Source: Aotearoamyces nothofagi
Taxonomy: Eukaryota > Ascomycota > Leotiomycetes > Leotiales > Tympanidaceae
Assembly: GCA_015345905.1 (NCBI GenBank)
Contig: JADDTR010000019.1
Span: 496,001 to 560,000 of the forward strand
Reading direction: 5' to 3'
DNA: 64,000 bases
Translations under genes and position numbers: made by a program
Part shown: in pieces, positions 25,081 to 37,424 of the stretch
Layout of the letters: the number at the start of each line of letters is the position of its first letter
Numbering within the stretch: the stretch's first letter is position 1
The notes under the pieces: generated by a model
What the model was told of the DNA's origin: nothing
What the model saw: only the letters and a program-made list of their open reading frames with translations
The model's database searches: none

Positions 25081-26140
25081 GTCGAAAGCAGCGACAGAAG
25101 TATCGCCAAATCGCTGATTCGATATATGTGCAATGTGTTGAACAGCTGCTAAGCCAGCCGAGGCCTTCGACTTAAGATGAAGCTGACGGCCCCAGGTCGT
25201 CCCTTCGTTCAACGCAGGCACAGTTATCTTCTACCAATGCCTCAATAAGAGATGAATGCTGTTGCCAAGAAGCTGCGTCATAAACCGATCATCACCTCAT
25301 CTGCGACCTCCTACCGACTTTCTCACCCGGTCTCCGATATATCGATAATCATGGGGTTCAACTCAATTGACACACATGCTACAGTGCACCGAACAGCCGG
25401 ATATTGTGTGAAGTAGGAAGAGTAGAAGAGAATGAAGGGTTCTGGAACGTGTTGTTTGGAAATTGGCAGTGCTGTCGTTGTGGGTGTGTTTCGGTAAACG
25501 CAGGGGGGATCTGCTCCAAGTCCTGTATTCTCGACGAGCCCTTTAAGGTTCGGGGCTAAAGGGTATAAACTGCGGGGAGGCGTATGGCGCCCTTTCCGAG
25601 AGCTCTAGAACAAGCAGGAATGCGTAGAACAGGCTTGACGGTCACTATGTATGGATTTGAGAGGAGGACCCTAACGCCCAGCGACCCAAGGAGAAAACAA
25701 AGCAGCTGTAGTTACGGAAGGGTGAGGCATTGGGCTTCTAAGAAACCGAGATGGGGTGCGAGGCTGTCATATGGTATGTAGGTATGTACAGTACCTTGCA
25801 GCTCCGCAGCGGCACAGTGGATGAGGAGAGCTGGAGGAGGATCAAGAGGATCGATCATGGGGACGATCGGCCCATCAGGGCCAACAGAAGCGCGCCGGAT
25901 GCGATCGAGCTGGGGACCAGACCCCTAAAATTCCCGTGCTTGGCGCCCCGGCACGGTAGTGGCACAGGCTACCCCAGGCTACCCACTACGAAGAAGCGGC
26001 CGGGCGACGCCGCAAAGTATGAAGACGGCCCACAGGGCCCGATAAGCTGGCGGTTGATCACTAAACAACGTGCTGCAGCGCCGTGGCAGTGACGCTGAAT
26101 CAGGTGCTGGGCTCCTGCCTCGAAAGCAAAGCAGTCGCTG

Positions 26141-26180
26141 GCAGGTGCTAGCAGGTGCTGACAGGTGCTGACGGGTGCTG
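26141..26180. repeat. 10-bp tandem repeat, about 4 copies
   Basis: Unit close to GCAGGTGCTG, with single-base differences between copies. Confidence 0.85.
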
Positions 26181-26189
26181 GATCGACCC

Positions 26190-26250
26190 GGCAGAGCACT
26201 GTGGCAGAGCACTGTGGCAGAGCACTGTGGCAGAGCACTGTGGCAGAGCC
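26190..26250. repeat. 13-bp tandem repeat, 4 full copies plus part
   Basis: Unit GGCAGAGCACTGT, copies starting at 26190, 26203, 26216 and 26229, with a partial fifth. Copies are identical, suggesting recent expansion. Confidence 0.9.
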
Positions 26251-26898
26251 TGGCATTGCACACCTCCTGGAGGTCGCTATCCGGGACCTTTGCGATGGCT
26301 ATCCTACGCTCGCTAGGTACCTTGGGGGCCACCACGGTCCCTGTCGGCACTGACGGCAGTGGCTTAAGGGTGCCTCCTCGCCCCGCCAGCACTCATGCTC
26401 CAGCGTCAGAATGAGGCCACTCACTCGCCCCCTCCAGGGCCCCGCGTGCGCTCACCGTGCATCGCCGCCCGCCTGCTGCTCCAGCGCCTGCGATGCCGCG
26501 GGGAGACCCATTGCATACCCGACAGGCCATTTGTGCTGACGTGCTGCTGACACGACGACCTGCCGCGGCGACATGACGACACAGTGTAGCAACGGAGAGC
26601 AACTGCTGCGAAAACATCGCATAATCTTTGCGCATCTCATTAGCAGACAATCTGATGTAATCACCACATTCTGTGCCATTCCACAGCTTACCTTGCAGAC
26701 AGATCACTGCCGCGGGCGTCCGCATCCCGCATTGTGGTTCTGCCCATCGCTGCGAGATGATGTCAACCCAGTCTCTATCAAGAAGAGCACATACAGCTAC
26801 AGTAAGTCCCCACACACTCCTATGAGCTAGCACCTGCTCGCCGGCGAGGCTGAATACCAGGACAGTCATGCTGAACATTCTCTACGGTACACTCGTGT

Positions 26899-27183
26899 AT
26901 GAGCCCTCGATATGGAATGTTCAAAGATGCGATAGACTACAGAAAGGCTGCTCGACAGGGTCGACACCGCTACTGGCAATCCATCCAGCAGAGCTTGAAT
27001 GGGCCACAAAAGCTTCCGGAGATGTTTCACAGGAGGTTTTACTCCATCGGTTTCATTGAAAGTCGCTCAGACCTCGAGTATGTAGTCTCTCATGACTTTG
27101 GTCTTGCCCCTCCGATATTATGCACCCCTAAACTACAGAACCATGAAGAGTGTGACTCAGTTTCCATAAAGATCATGCTTTAA
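26899..27183 (+). CDS. Hypothetical 94-aa open frame, doubtful
   Basis: Begins at an ATG (MSPRYGMFKDAIDYRK) and stays open for 94 codons, ending just past the methyltransferase stop on the other strand. It has no family I recognise, no signal peptide and no visible partner exon. It could be the last exon of an unrecognised gene or chance. Kept only because it is the longest ATG frame in this spacer with protein-like composition. Confidence 0.15.
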   Translation: MSPRYGMFKDAIDYRKAARQGRHRYWQSIQQSLNGPQKLPEMFHRRFYSIGFIESRSDLEYVVSHDFGLAPPILCTPKLQNHEECDSVSIKIML

Positions 27184-27200
27184 TACTCATTTCCATCATC

Positions 27201-28501
27201 TCAAGCTTTCCTAGCTGCAATTCTAAGTCTTGTATACCCGAAAAAGCTCCCTCCACTTGGACTCTCACAGCACGTTTTCAAAGTCTCGGTGATTTCCTGC
27301 ACGCACTCCTCTCTCTTCTCCACGGGCACAGCATCAAGGAATTGCTTTCCCATCAGCCTCACCCAACCTTCAACCCCACTCCCATCCTTTCCCTCCTCAG
27401 CTCTTGTTGATCTATAAGCCAACTCACTCTTCTCAACTACAAACCCGATGCTTTCTAGCATATCCTTCATCCACTTCTCGTCCGGGAAGAACCAAGGATC
27501 AGCCTCTCTTGCCCCCTGGATCCCGATTCGTTGCCCAACCGCTGCGAGGAGAGCAGCGCGCATGCCAGCCACGTTACCTAGTCCACCCATCTCAAAGACA
27601 AGAGTGCCGCCAGGCTTAAGAGCGTTATAGGCTCCAGTGAAAACATCTTTTCTCGTTCCAGGATTGCGAAGAATCCAATGGAGCGCTGCGTTAGAGAAGA
27701 CTTTGTCGTATTTTTGGACTTGGAGGGAAGAATATTGAGGAAGGAGAGTGGCATCAATAATTTCAAAAGTGGCGTTTGGAGGAGAATTCTTTTGGGCAGT
27801 TCCGATCATGGAAACAGAGCTATCAATACCATGGATGGAACCGTGCCCAATAGCGGCAGCGATCTCGTTAGTGAGAAGTCCATCTAGATGTTGATGTTAG
27901 ATATGTTAAAATAACCAGTAGTAAATATAAATTTAGTAGCTTAGAGCGGAGAAAGAATAGCATGAAGGATAGGTTTGAAAGAAAGACGTATACTTCATGT
28001 CGTCGAGCGCCGACTGTATGTTCAGAGCTCCAGAAGATACAAGAGTGCCAATTAGAAAGACAACAAGGACAACGCCACGAAACAATCTCAAACACCCACC
28101 GTAATACAACCGAAAGAAAGAAAGCAGCCATACCTCCACACCCAATATCCAACACAACATCCCCAGGTCTCGGATCCAGCCAGCCAACAACCTTCGTCGC
28201 CAGCTTCGGCACAAACGACGCCGCATTCTGATACGCCTGCGCCCCCGTACCGTCCAGGTCAGTACGCCGCGAAACGAGCCACAACACCACAATCCCAACG
28301 CACCTCGGAGCTCCAATGGTCTTCCTGCCTGGCGCTCGACATTGTAAAGAGCAGATCTTGTGGTCTTTTTTCGGGGGTGGATTGGGGATTGTGGGAGGGG
28401 GAATCGATGCTCGAGGGGGTTTTCATGCTGGTGATGCTGCGCGTTGCGATGGGCTCGCTTCCGATCTCGGAGGCTGCGTGTGAATTGATGGAGCTTGTCA
28501 T
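27201..28501 (-). CDS. Class I SAM-dependent methyltransferase
   Basis: Small-molecule methyltransferase of the Methyltransf_11/25 type; substrate unknown. Three exons: 28501-28304, 28236-28134 and 27883-27201, 327 aa (274 aa if the ATG at 28342 is used). SAM motif I, VVLDIGCGDG, is rebuilt across the second intron (250 nt), with HGIDSSVSMIGTA (motif II region), FSNAALHWILRNP (motif IV-like) and ALKPGGTLVFEMGG (motif VI region) following. The sequence HWSSEAYQNAASF just before the fold is typical of this fungal family. The N-terminal 53 residues before the second ATG are Ser/Thr/Pro-rich; they could be a targeting extension or untranslated. The first intron has branch TACTGAC and acceptor GCGCAG. 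Confidence 0.85.
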
Positions 28502-29654
28502 GGTTGTTAGGACGTCGAATGGATGGTATTGGCTGGGCTATGAGTGAGATTACTCTTGGGTACGTTTATAAATTGTTTGGTTCATGTGGGCCTTGAGTCT
28601 TTGAATGAAACTTTGTAAAATAGTGGATTGTTGCATGTTTTGATTGTATAATGACTCTTAATATGATAAAATGATTTTATGTCCAAGACTCTACTTTCTT
28701 CTCTTTTTGAAATTTCTATTCTAGACTTACATTATTAAATAGACTAGAGTAGATAAATTGGATAGTTCCTCTAGTTCGACAGCTTGGAATTCTAGAATCC
28801 TATTCTACTCCTATTCTATTTGATAGATTCAAGTAAGTATTGCTACCTATGGTTCTCCATTTAATATACAGATTAAACAATCAGCAGCGTAATATTCATA
28901 CTAGTCTCTGATCCTTATGGCACCAGGCCTGTCAGTTCCCATCTTCTCCCAATGTTAACCATAACCTGTTGATACTTGCTAGTGTAGGGCATGATAGAAT
29001 CGGCTGGATGTTGGAGAGGAAGCTTGTCTGAGGCCATTTAGACCTTTTTTATTCCCGGAGCAAAGGATGCGCAAGAGCTGATACATAGGCGATTGTTTTG
29101 GCGGGCAAGGGATTTTGACGTCGAGGTGCCTCTCGAACGGTTTTGTTGATCGCTCGCACGTGATCTGAACTTCGTCCTATCGTTTATATCACATGATATG
29201 CACCGTGGTAGCGTAGCCTCGTGTTGAACTTTGGTGGAGGATGCGGCTTGATTGATTAAAGGTGTTTAGAAGGAGAGATTTATATTGGCCGTCCGTATAC
29301 TTGTGAATGCTATGGCCTACAGAGGCTAAAGCAGGTGCCATGCGATTAGAAAGTAGTACCTCTGCACTCAAGGATATGTACAGTACAAGAGACTTTGTCG
29401 TTGCATGCAAGGAGTTCAGAGAGCAAAAGTTAAGAGAAGAGATGCTCAGATACATCTTTATATAACGAGAGTACAGTTAGATTGAAAATTACCCCAGAAC
29501 TGGTTGGCCTGTGAGCCGAGCTGCTTTTGGCATGACGTTTAGTCCGCCGTAGTTAAGTCCGAGCAAGGCACAACGACATTGATCAACGCCCGCTCAAGGT
29601 TATCTCTAGACACCTCGCACTAACACATCCGTAACGGAAGCCAAGAGAGTGAAC
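28502..29654. other. Divergent intergenic region, methyltransferase / F-box gene
   Basis: About 1.15 kb, AT-rich between 28560 and 28900. It should hold both promoters. No coding or repeat feature is supported. Confidence 0.5.
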
Positions 29655-31329
29655 ATGGCGTCCCTGATGCTACTGCCTCGTGAAATCCTATATAATGTGC
29701 TTCAATATGTTGACCCTCAAGACCTTACACCCCTATCATGCAGCTGTCAGGCTCTAGACGGGCTCATACGGAACAATCAACCGTTGTTCAAGGAGCTCTA
29801 TCTTCAAAGACGGGCAAGTCTTGCAATAAAGTACAGTGCATGTTACTGATAACTTGTAGGATACTCCTTTACGAGAGGATAGCAATGGCGAGCCTGAGTG
29901 GAATGCGGAGCTACAGAAGCTCGTACACTCTGAGAACATCTTTGCAATCGATGACATAGATGAGAAGGTACGATTTGAGAATTACCTCCTTTACCAGTGC
30001 ATATTGAAAAGTGAGAACAGAAGACACATTTGAAGTTCCTTACAGCCGAGATTACATCTCTTCTACGCTCCGCTCAATCTCAACATGAACTATCACTGAA
30101 TGTTGAGTTGCTCTGTAAGCATTTTGAGAACGAGAAAAATAAAGAAGCTTTCCTCTGCAGCTCCTCACTGTTTGAAAGAACAAAACCTTTCGATCCTTCC
30201 TATAAGCGTTCATCTTTTTCTGAGCACCAATGGAGTGCTAAGCTTCACTGCCTATATGGCCTTCCTATCCAGTCATTCGGTAGGACCAGGTCCTCACGGA
30301 CATATCCGTACGCAGCATCAAGAGTTTATGACCTTCGCAATTATTCTCAACATGGAACCTTGTGGGGCCCATTTTTAGATGATGGCTCCCAACGTGTAGA
30401 CTGGGAAATGGCCGAGGCTATCATGGTTGTACTAGGCCACAATCTACAAAACCTCAGTCACAGCAACGCCAACATCTTTGAATATGTATGGGAAAAGCCA
30501 TTCATATATGCAGTTCCGAATAGCTATGTTTCGCTTCCGATTCCTATATCTTCAGTACCTGCTTCTTCCCTTGATAGCCAAGATCCATATCATGTAACAG
30601 GCACATATATGCGAGTGAGTTGTCCCTACTTTGCGAAATTCTCTGCTAAAGCATCAAAATAGGTCATTTCATTTCTACAGTACGAAGACTTATTTACATA
30701 TAACTTTTCCTCTTTAGAACCTCCTCCGGGCCAACCAAGACCTCCGCTTGACACTAATGAAGCGGTTCGGATTGTTAAGACGGAATTGCGGACTACAAAA
30801 ATTGAAAAGCCTGGGGAAGATGACGGGCAAGAACTTCCAGTAGTCCACTTTAGAGGCATTTCAAAGTCAATGTATGAGTCTTGGGACCCACATCCAATTT
30901 CAAATACACGAGGTTAGATACGAGATCCTTGAATTTTAGCTATTGACTGACGTGATAACCTTTTTTGACCACTGTGGCTCTGCAGGTATTGTGAGATGTA
31001 CACGCGAAGGAGAAATACGCTGGACCATATGGTCTATCCATCAGGGGTATGTTTGTCTTACCGTCTCATGGAGAAATTACATCTGATTCGGTTTTGTAAA
31101 TATAGTGAAGAACGGTGGCGCAGCGAAGGTATCCAAATTGGTGGCATCTGTTCAGCTAGAGGAGTGCTAGGCAACTGGTTTGACACGTAGGCAACATCAT
31201 CACAGCCTAGTTGCGTTCACTAACAGCTACTTGTACAGAGACTATGACCCACAAGGTCCAGCAGGTCCAACAGGATTCTGGAAAATCAGCGATGATATTG
31301 CCAGTCATGATGAGCATGAGAACTACTAG
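29655..31329 (+). CDS. F-box protein, seven exons
   Basis: Likely substrate adaptor of an SCF ubiquitin ligase. Exons: 29655-29813, 29860-29967, 30021-30614, 30681-30912, 30986-31046, 31106-31186 and 31239-31329, 441 aa. The F-box is at residues 4-50 (LPREILYNVLQYVDPQDLTPLSCSCQAL in pieces). The rest matches a fungal F-box family with ASRVYDLRNYSQHGTLWGPFLDDGSQRVDWE in its centre and a C-terminus of ARGVLGNWFDTDYDPQGPAGPTGFWK, which only appears after splicing. The first intron uses a GC donor. The acceptor of exon 3 (30020) is the frame-consistent choice but has a weak branch site. The GTG upstream of the ATG at 29655 was not used as start. Confidence 0.82.
29814..29859 (+). other. GC-AG intron in F-box gene
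   Basis: 46-nt intron with donor GCAAGT, branch-like TACTGATAAC and acceptor TTGTAG. It is the only donor that keeps the downstream frame (DTPLREDSNGEPEW) open. Confidence 0.7.
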
Positions 31330-31815
31330 GAGAACTTGGCTGACGTCGAGGGCTGTTTTATCAGGCTATCTAGCTTTTGGACTTTATTGTTTTATCCTGT
31401 TGAGACAATATGTATCTTGATCGAATTTAAGACAGATATCTGATGACTTACTCCGCTCTTACCCCGTATTACCCCGTAAACGCTTCATCGTTGTTGGCTG
31501 ACTAAGCGTCAACATGCGTAAGAAGAGCTTCTTCAGAGGTAGCTATTACTACTACTATATAGCCTCTGAGAAACTAATTGGGGATGTTATAATAGGACTC
31601 CTATTATAGGAGATGTTAAAAGACAAGTAATTCTACACACCACAATCCATAGCAATGTAATTCAGGTTTTCAATTCTAGAAATATCATGCCACATAACAC
31701 CTCTCTCGGCCATGATAATAATCGTTCCATCGAACTAGATAACTACTCCAAGATATCCCGAGGGCTGTTCACGGTGATACATTCACGAACCTTGGCCGCT
31801 AGCTAATGTGTAGAG
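31330..31815. other. Convergent intergenic region, F-box / importin
   Basis: 3' flanks only. A small inverted repeat (TAGGACTCCTATTATAGGAG, around 31592) could form a hairpin. No gene seen. Confidence 0.5.
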
Positions 31816-34800
31816 CTAATGTGTAGACAGGGCCTGGAAGCCAGCCAACACATCCTTATCAACATTAGCAGCCCAATGCTGCTGAAATTCTGCCTCCCCA
31901 CCACAGTTCTTGATGACTTCCTGTATCCTAGATTTGATAAATTCAAATGTATGAATCTTATGAACAGGGTCTTCTATACCCTCTAGTCTTTGCCGAATAT
32001 CATTAGGCGACTCGTACTCATTTCCTTCCAAATCAAGCCAGATGAGATTGTCGCCGCCATCTTCACGTCCATCTTGCATCTCGCTGACCACACTCGTCCA
32101 CATTGCAAAGTAGTCCTGCAACTTCGCTAATATCAAAGGTGCGATTGGTGGTGGTAGCTCCAACAGTCTTGTCAATGCAAGACATGACAGCTTTTGTCGA
32201 TCAACATTAGCCATGCTGTCAAAGTGTCGAAACCATTCGTTAGAGAGCCATTCCCATACTACATCCACGCTACCAATTGAGGAAAGCAATTTCAAGAATG
32301 CTTCAGGATCTGCGAGAGCGATGCGCCCAAGGATGGTAAAGTAGTCTGTCTCCACCACGTCGTCGAGCTTTGGGTATCTTCTGTTAGGGCCACTCGTCTG
32401 ATGAGACTCCCATGCATCATGGAGCCCTTCTATAATCTTTTCAGTATAACCACTCTCAAACAAGTCATTTGTGATGACTTGAATACCCGATACGCCACCG
32501 AGCTTCTCGGCAGCTCGGATCAGCTTCTCTACTATCCCAGTCACTAATCCGGCCAGCTCTCTCTTTGTGACACCTAATAAATTAGTCATGTAAGAGAGAA
32601 TTCGTAATCGGACCGTATCACCCAACATTGCCTCCGGCGCAAGTAGAATGTAAGAGTCCACAATAGTCAAGACCATACGAAGATTGTCAGAACCGAGTTC
32701 TAGCAAGGGAAATGCTGCTTCTGTAAGCACTAGGACTTCTGGCGAGGCTGGCGTAGGTGTCTGAACGAGAATCTCGGACCAGAGATCCAAAGCCTCCTCC
32801 ATGAGATATACCTGCATCTCGGAACCTGGCTCAACAGCTCTTTGGATCAAGGGGAGGATCATGGAATGATATCGTTGAGCTTGATCTTTCATTGACGATA
32901 CAAGAGTAGAGAGAAGTGTTAGGATGGCCTGTTTCATAAGATGCTCTTCACCAGATGCTTCCCACAAGCCTGGAAGCAGGGACACTATCTGGTCAGCGAA
33001 GGGAGATATGTGGTGCTCCAAACGAATGGAAATGACTCTAATTGTGTCCAAAACAGCCATTCTGGTTTCCGTGTTATCAACTTCTTGAATTAGGACCATG
33101 AGACGGCCTAGGATATCTGTCGCATAAGGAATAAAGCCTTCAGCGGCAAACGTAAAGTCATCTACGACGGCCTTAAACTGCCGGGCTGCAGTGACACGGA
33201 CGACTTGGTCATTGACCTTATCTTGTGGATTAAGGAGATGCTGAAAGATCTGATAAACCAATGGCCGATTTGCCTCTGATATTTTGATAGTGACCCATTG
33301 TCCAATAAGTATAGCAACTCTTCGACGGAGAACTTTGTAATCCGATCCTGTCTGTTGGACATCATTGACAAGCGTAGATGTTAAAAATGCATCAAAATCA
33401 AATTCTTGAAATACTACCGCAGCAGATAGTCCCATTGCTGTGTAAACCGAATCTTTCGTTACAACATTGCTTTGAGACGTGCTGGCGACGGAGTTAAAGA
33501 ATCCTAGTAGAGGCTGTACTAGCAGGTGTTTGAAGTTGATAACAAGGTCCATAAATAATTTTTCAGAGCATGGTCTGACTTCAAATTCCCAAGTATCACC
33601 ACCTCCATCCTCTCGGATTTCCCATTCATCAGGGTCCTAAGAATTAATTAGTATTGATATAACATAGATATTAGATAACTGCATACCTCTTCCCAATCCT
33701 CTAAATCGACTTGTCGGAAGACAAAAAACTTTGTGACTATGACATTTGCAATCTCTCGGACCAAGTCATCCGTAAGTAGTTGGGTTTTGATTAGGTTTAT
33801 TGCTTGGCCTTGCTCCTCCTTGATCTCAGCAGATCGGTACCTGAAAGACTGAGCTGGGCTGAATACCATCTTCAGACAAGCTCTCAAAACTACAAGGCCT
33901 TTCAGGCTTAACTTTTCCGCCACACTACGACCGTCCTTTGAACTACTTTCCTGGTTCGCCTTGGTGCTAAAATCGGAAACCGAAGATCCATAGGTATCCC
34001 CAAACTTTGCTATGAGGCCCCAGTATGCTCGAGTAAGCTCTAAAGAATTTGGTAGAAGAGCGAACGCAGCTGGGTGGACGCTCGACATTTGAACATGTAG
34101 TTTAGCCAGTTGAAGAAGGTGCTTTTCAACAAAGTCTTTGGCAGGGGACACAAGTATGGGTGGTTCGCGGCTAATTATGTCTAGAAATTGGCCGAACTGT
34201 TGTTGAGACTGTGCCCATAATTGTTGAACCTCCTTATCATGATTCGGGTATTCGTAACCGGTAATAAGTAGTCGTCGCAGAATCTTTAGTGCTAGAAGAC
34301 TATTCTCCATTGCGTCAATTGCACCTTCTTCATCCTCTCCATTTCCAATCAAAAAGCCAATCCAGGAGTTAACTTTTTGTAAGTAAATATTGCTTAGTAG
34401 GAAAACAATTTCAGGCGTGACCGATTGTAGACTTGTCTGGGATCTTCGAAGTTTAGCTGTTGAAAGTTCCTTGATAATTTGTAACAGGATTAGCAGCCCT
34501 CTTCTCAAACGAATTTGATTCGTCTCATTCGCTGTCCTTATAATGCCAATGAGGCTTATCAAGACATCTGGCCAGTCAATTGGATAATCGATACGGACAA
34601 CCTTTGATATGGCAAGTGCATTTTGAAGTGCTAATTGTGGATCGGCTTCGTTGATTCCTCCCTCCAGCAACTGGGAACGTATCTGCGTTTTCTCGTCCGG
34701 CTTTATGGCATTTGTTGCTGCCTTCCTCCAATATTTGTCGATGCCGTTTTTTAGCTGAATAATCGCAAGATACCGGATCTCTGTTGGGAGTGACTTGTCG

Positions 34801-35032
34801 AGGTAGGCTGCCTGTTTGCTTAGAATTAGGACACATCGATTGATAGAAGACGTCCGTCAAGCCATACCTGAAGGAGAGGATAATAGCCACGTTGGGATTC
34901 CCAAGTTTGTAACTGCTGAGCTCCGGTCTGTATGAGTTGCTGCTGGTGTGAGCTCGCTGATTGCAAGGCTAGGAAGATTTGTTGTGGGGTTAATGGAGCA
35001 GCCTCTCCTGGAAGCTCAATAACGCCGTTCAT
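31816..35032 (-). CDS. KAP120: Importin-beta family karyopherin Kap120 (importin-11 type)
   Basis: Nuclear import receptor binding Ran-GTP and nucleoporins; yeast Kap120 imports ribosome-assembly and other cargo. Three exons: 35032-34868, 34811-33687 and 33636-31816, 1036 aa, which is the usual family length. The N-terminal importin-beta (IBN) domain is rebuilt across the first intron (ESQRGYYPLLQ then AAYLDKSLPTEIRYLAIIQLKNG in pieces). HEAT-like helices continue to the end. The second intron splits the conserved DLEDWEE / DPDEWEIREDGG region. Start: the ATG at 35032 is the first in frame. It is divergent from PEX2, with 325 bp between start codons. Confidence 0.93.
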
Positions 35033-35357
35033 AATGAATCAAGTCTAACCAGACCAAGAAGCTCTAGACTGTTGACTGAAACCACGAGAGACACGATAAG
35101 TGAATACAGAATTGTGTAGCACGTTATTCTCCGAAGACCAGCCTTGTCGACGAAATATAAATCTGCGCAATAATATTATTCCGATCCGAAACTGATAAGT
35201 TTAGTAGCGATCCGCCATGCCCGTGATTGACCTCGGCTTAAACATCGCCTTGCATATAAAGCCACCCCATAACACGATTTATAAAGATTTGAGGCTTGAA
35301 TGAATTCCGCTCTTCATACATGTCTTGCCTATCGGGTCAACTTCTAACGCACTTTCG
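35033..35357. promoter_or_regulatory. Shared divergent promoter, KAP120 / PEX2, with two upstream ORFs
   Basis: The 325-bp gap must serve both genes. Before the PEX2 start lie two short upstream ATG frames: 35300-35347 (MNSALHTC..., 15 codons) and 35320-35361 (MSCLSGQL..., 13 codons), the latter's TGA overlapping the PEX2 ATG as ATGA. Whether they are in the transcript depends on the unknown transcription start. Confidence 0.55.
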
Positions 35358-36807
35358 ATGACATCTACCGAATTTGCTCTCGCTCAGCAGAGGCTAGCAG
35401 CGAGGCGACAAGCACGTGAAGCGGAGGCACAATCGCGACTTGCTGCACAACTGAATACCTCGAAAAGATCAGAACAGCTCGCACGATTGCCATTTCCATT
35501 AAGACGTCTTGGAGAAGTTGGCGTTACAACATGGGATAGCATACGCGGGCGCGAAGGCACAAGACCAGCGTTTAGGGTTGGACAAGTGGACGCTGAACTT
35601 CTAGATGAAGAGTTACTAGAACTACTCAAGGGACAGGTTGCAGACGCGTTGAAGTACTTTGGAACACATATACAAGATGACTGGTCTGGCGAAATTATGC
35701 TAGCACTTCGTGCGATTCTCTTTAAATTGACAGTTTGGGATCATGGTATTTACTAAACTCTCCCTTGCACCAGAGATTGGACTAATCTATAATCAAGATG
35801 CAACGTACGGAGCAGCACTGCAAAACCTCAAATTTACCGATGCGAGAAACAAAGGATTGGTTCTAGTATCTCCTTCTAAGTGGCAGAAAGCGTTATATGG
35901 ATTCTTCACAGTTGGCGGGCAATATGCTTGGGGTCGATGGGAAGACTTCCTTGTCAACAGCGATAACGGGTACGATGAGCCAAATCCGATAGTCCGCAAG
36001 TTGTCAAGTATTTCTTCTGTCTTATCAACAGTTCACTCAACGGCTGCACTCGCATCATTCTTGGTATTCTTGGTTAACGGTCGATATCGGACATTGTTGG
36101 ACAGAATATTACGACTACGTCTTGCGCCGCCAAACAATCAAATTAGTCGTGAGGTATCTTTTGAGTACCTAAATCGACAATTAGTCTGGCACGCATTTAC
36201 CGAATTCTTATTGTTTGTTTTACCCCTTGTTGGCATAAGTCGCTGGCGAAGATGGCTGGCGCGTGCTTGGCGGAAGATGAAATCTGTTATCCGTGGTGGT
36301 GATAACGAGGAGCAGATAAAGTCTGGCGAGTTTTCATTTCTTCCTGAGAGAACTTGTGCGATTTGTTATCAAGACCAAAACTCTACAACAACCTCAGAGA
36401 ACGAGATTTTAGCTGTTTCAGGGGCGTCTGGTGGGGTGGTTGGGTCAGATCAAACTGACATCACGAACCCATATGAGACAATACCTTGCGGTTGCTTATA
36501 TTGCTTTGTATGCCTTGCTGGTAGATTGGAAGCCGAAGGTGGTGAAGGCTGGACATGTCTGCGCTGTGGAGAGCTGGTAAAGGAATGCAAACCATGGAGT
36601 GGGGATGTTATTGAAGAAGCCAGCAAAACTACTACGAGCTGCAAGACAGTCGGGTTTTATGATGAAGCTTCCGGTGATGATGAGAAGCTAGCCTTAAAGG
36701 AGCTTGAACCAGTTAAGGATAAGTCAGATGGTGAAGGCGAGGGCGACGAGTCAGAGGAGAATTCGGAAGGCTATGAAGAAGATGAAGAGGGTATGGGCAT
36801 GTTTTAA
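35358..36807 (+). CDS. PEX2: Peroxin PEX2, RING E3 of the peroxisomal membrane
   Basis: Subunit of the PEX2-PEX10-PEX12 ubiquitin ligase that mono-ubiquitinates PEX5 for export. Two exons: 35358-35745 and 35798-36807, 465 aa. The intron (GTATTT, branch TACTAAAC, acceptor TCAAG) restores WDHDATYGAALQNLKFTDARNKG, a hallmark of fungal PEX2. Hydrophobic segments lie in the middle (LSTVHSTAALASFLVFLVNG and FTEFLLFVLPLVGI). The C-terminal RING has CAICYQD, then CGCLYCFVCL and CLRCGELV; the metal ligands look complete, although a 30-residue Ser/Thr/Gly insert separates the first pair from the rest. The tail is acidic (Glu/Asp-rich). The ATG at 35358 is the first in-frame ATG. Confidence 0.92.
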
Positions 36808-37424
36808 TGCGAACAGGATGCGCACTGGGCATGGTCGTGGCGTCTTGGTGTCATGGCGTCTTGGGGCAGGGCGGACTCTGCTAGGTAAAAGCTTATTGGA
36901 ACGGGTCACTCTATATGTCCGAGTCGGAAAGCGTATACGGGTATCAGTGGGATTAGCTGGCGTTACTCTATTGTAGGGAGACTTGATGGATATCAAGACT
37001 AGATCTTATAGTCTCTAAATCGGAGACATATCATCATCGGTACTCGTACTCTCCTAGCTCTGATTGATTTATACCGTTGAATCCGCAGCATACGCAGCCA
37101 ATGATTACGACCTTGGTATAAGCATATTACTAGTACAAATAATAATACCAAAGGCCGAGTTTCGTCGAATATATTACGGGGAGTCTAAATTCGACAGCCA
37201 CTACCGAAACCGCCGCATTATTCGAAGCCGTATTCCAGCTAACAATATGAACCTAGAATATAGTAGTAATTAAGAAGTTAGAGTCGTTTAAACCAAAAAT
37301 ATTTGAATTGATAACAATATGATATAGCACCACCTCTGAGATGAACTCATCGCTCCTAACCTCTAGCCCCAACCTCTATATCCGTCTATCTAGCCATCCC
37401 ACCCACCAATACTGATCTCATAAT
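36808..37424. other. Convergent intergenic region, PEX2 / MFS
   Basis: 3' flanks of two genes. 36840-36900 is GC-rich, the remainder AT-rich. No gene or clear repeat. Confidence 0.5.

Larger units (their letters stand above)
25081..27200. other. 2.1 kb intergenic region with tandem repeats
   Basis: Includes the kinase promoter and the 3' flank of the methyltransferase. The middle (25800-26560) is GC-rich and carries two small tandem arrays. A 94-codon ATG frame (26899-27183 plus) and a minus-strand frame over 26393-26878 exist, but neither resembles a known family. Confidence 0.45.
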
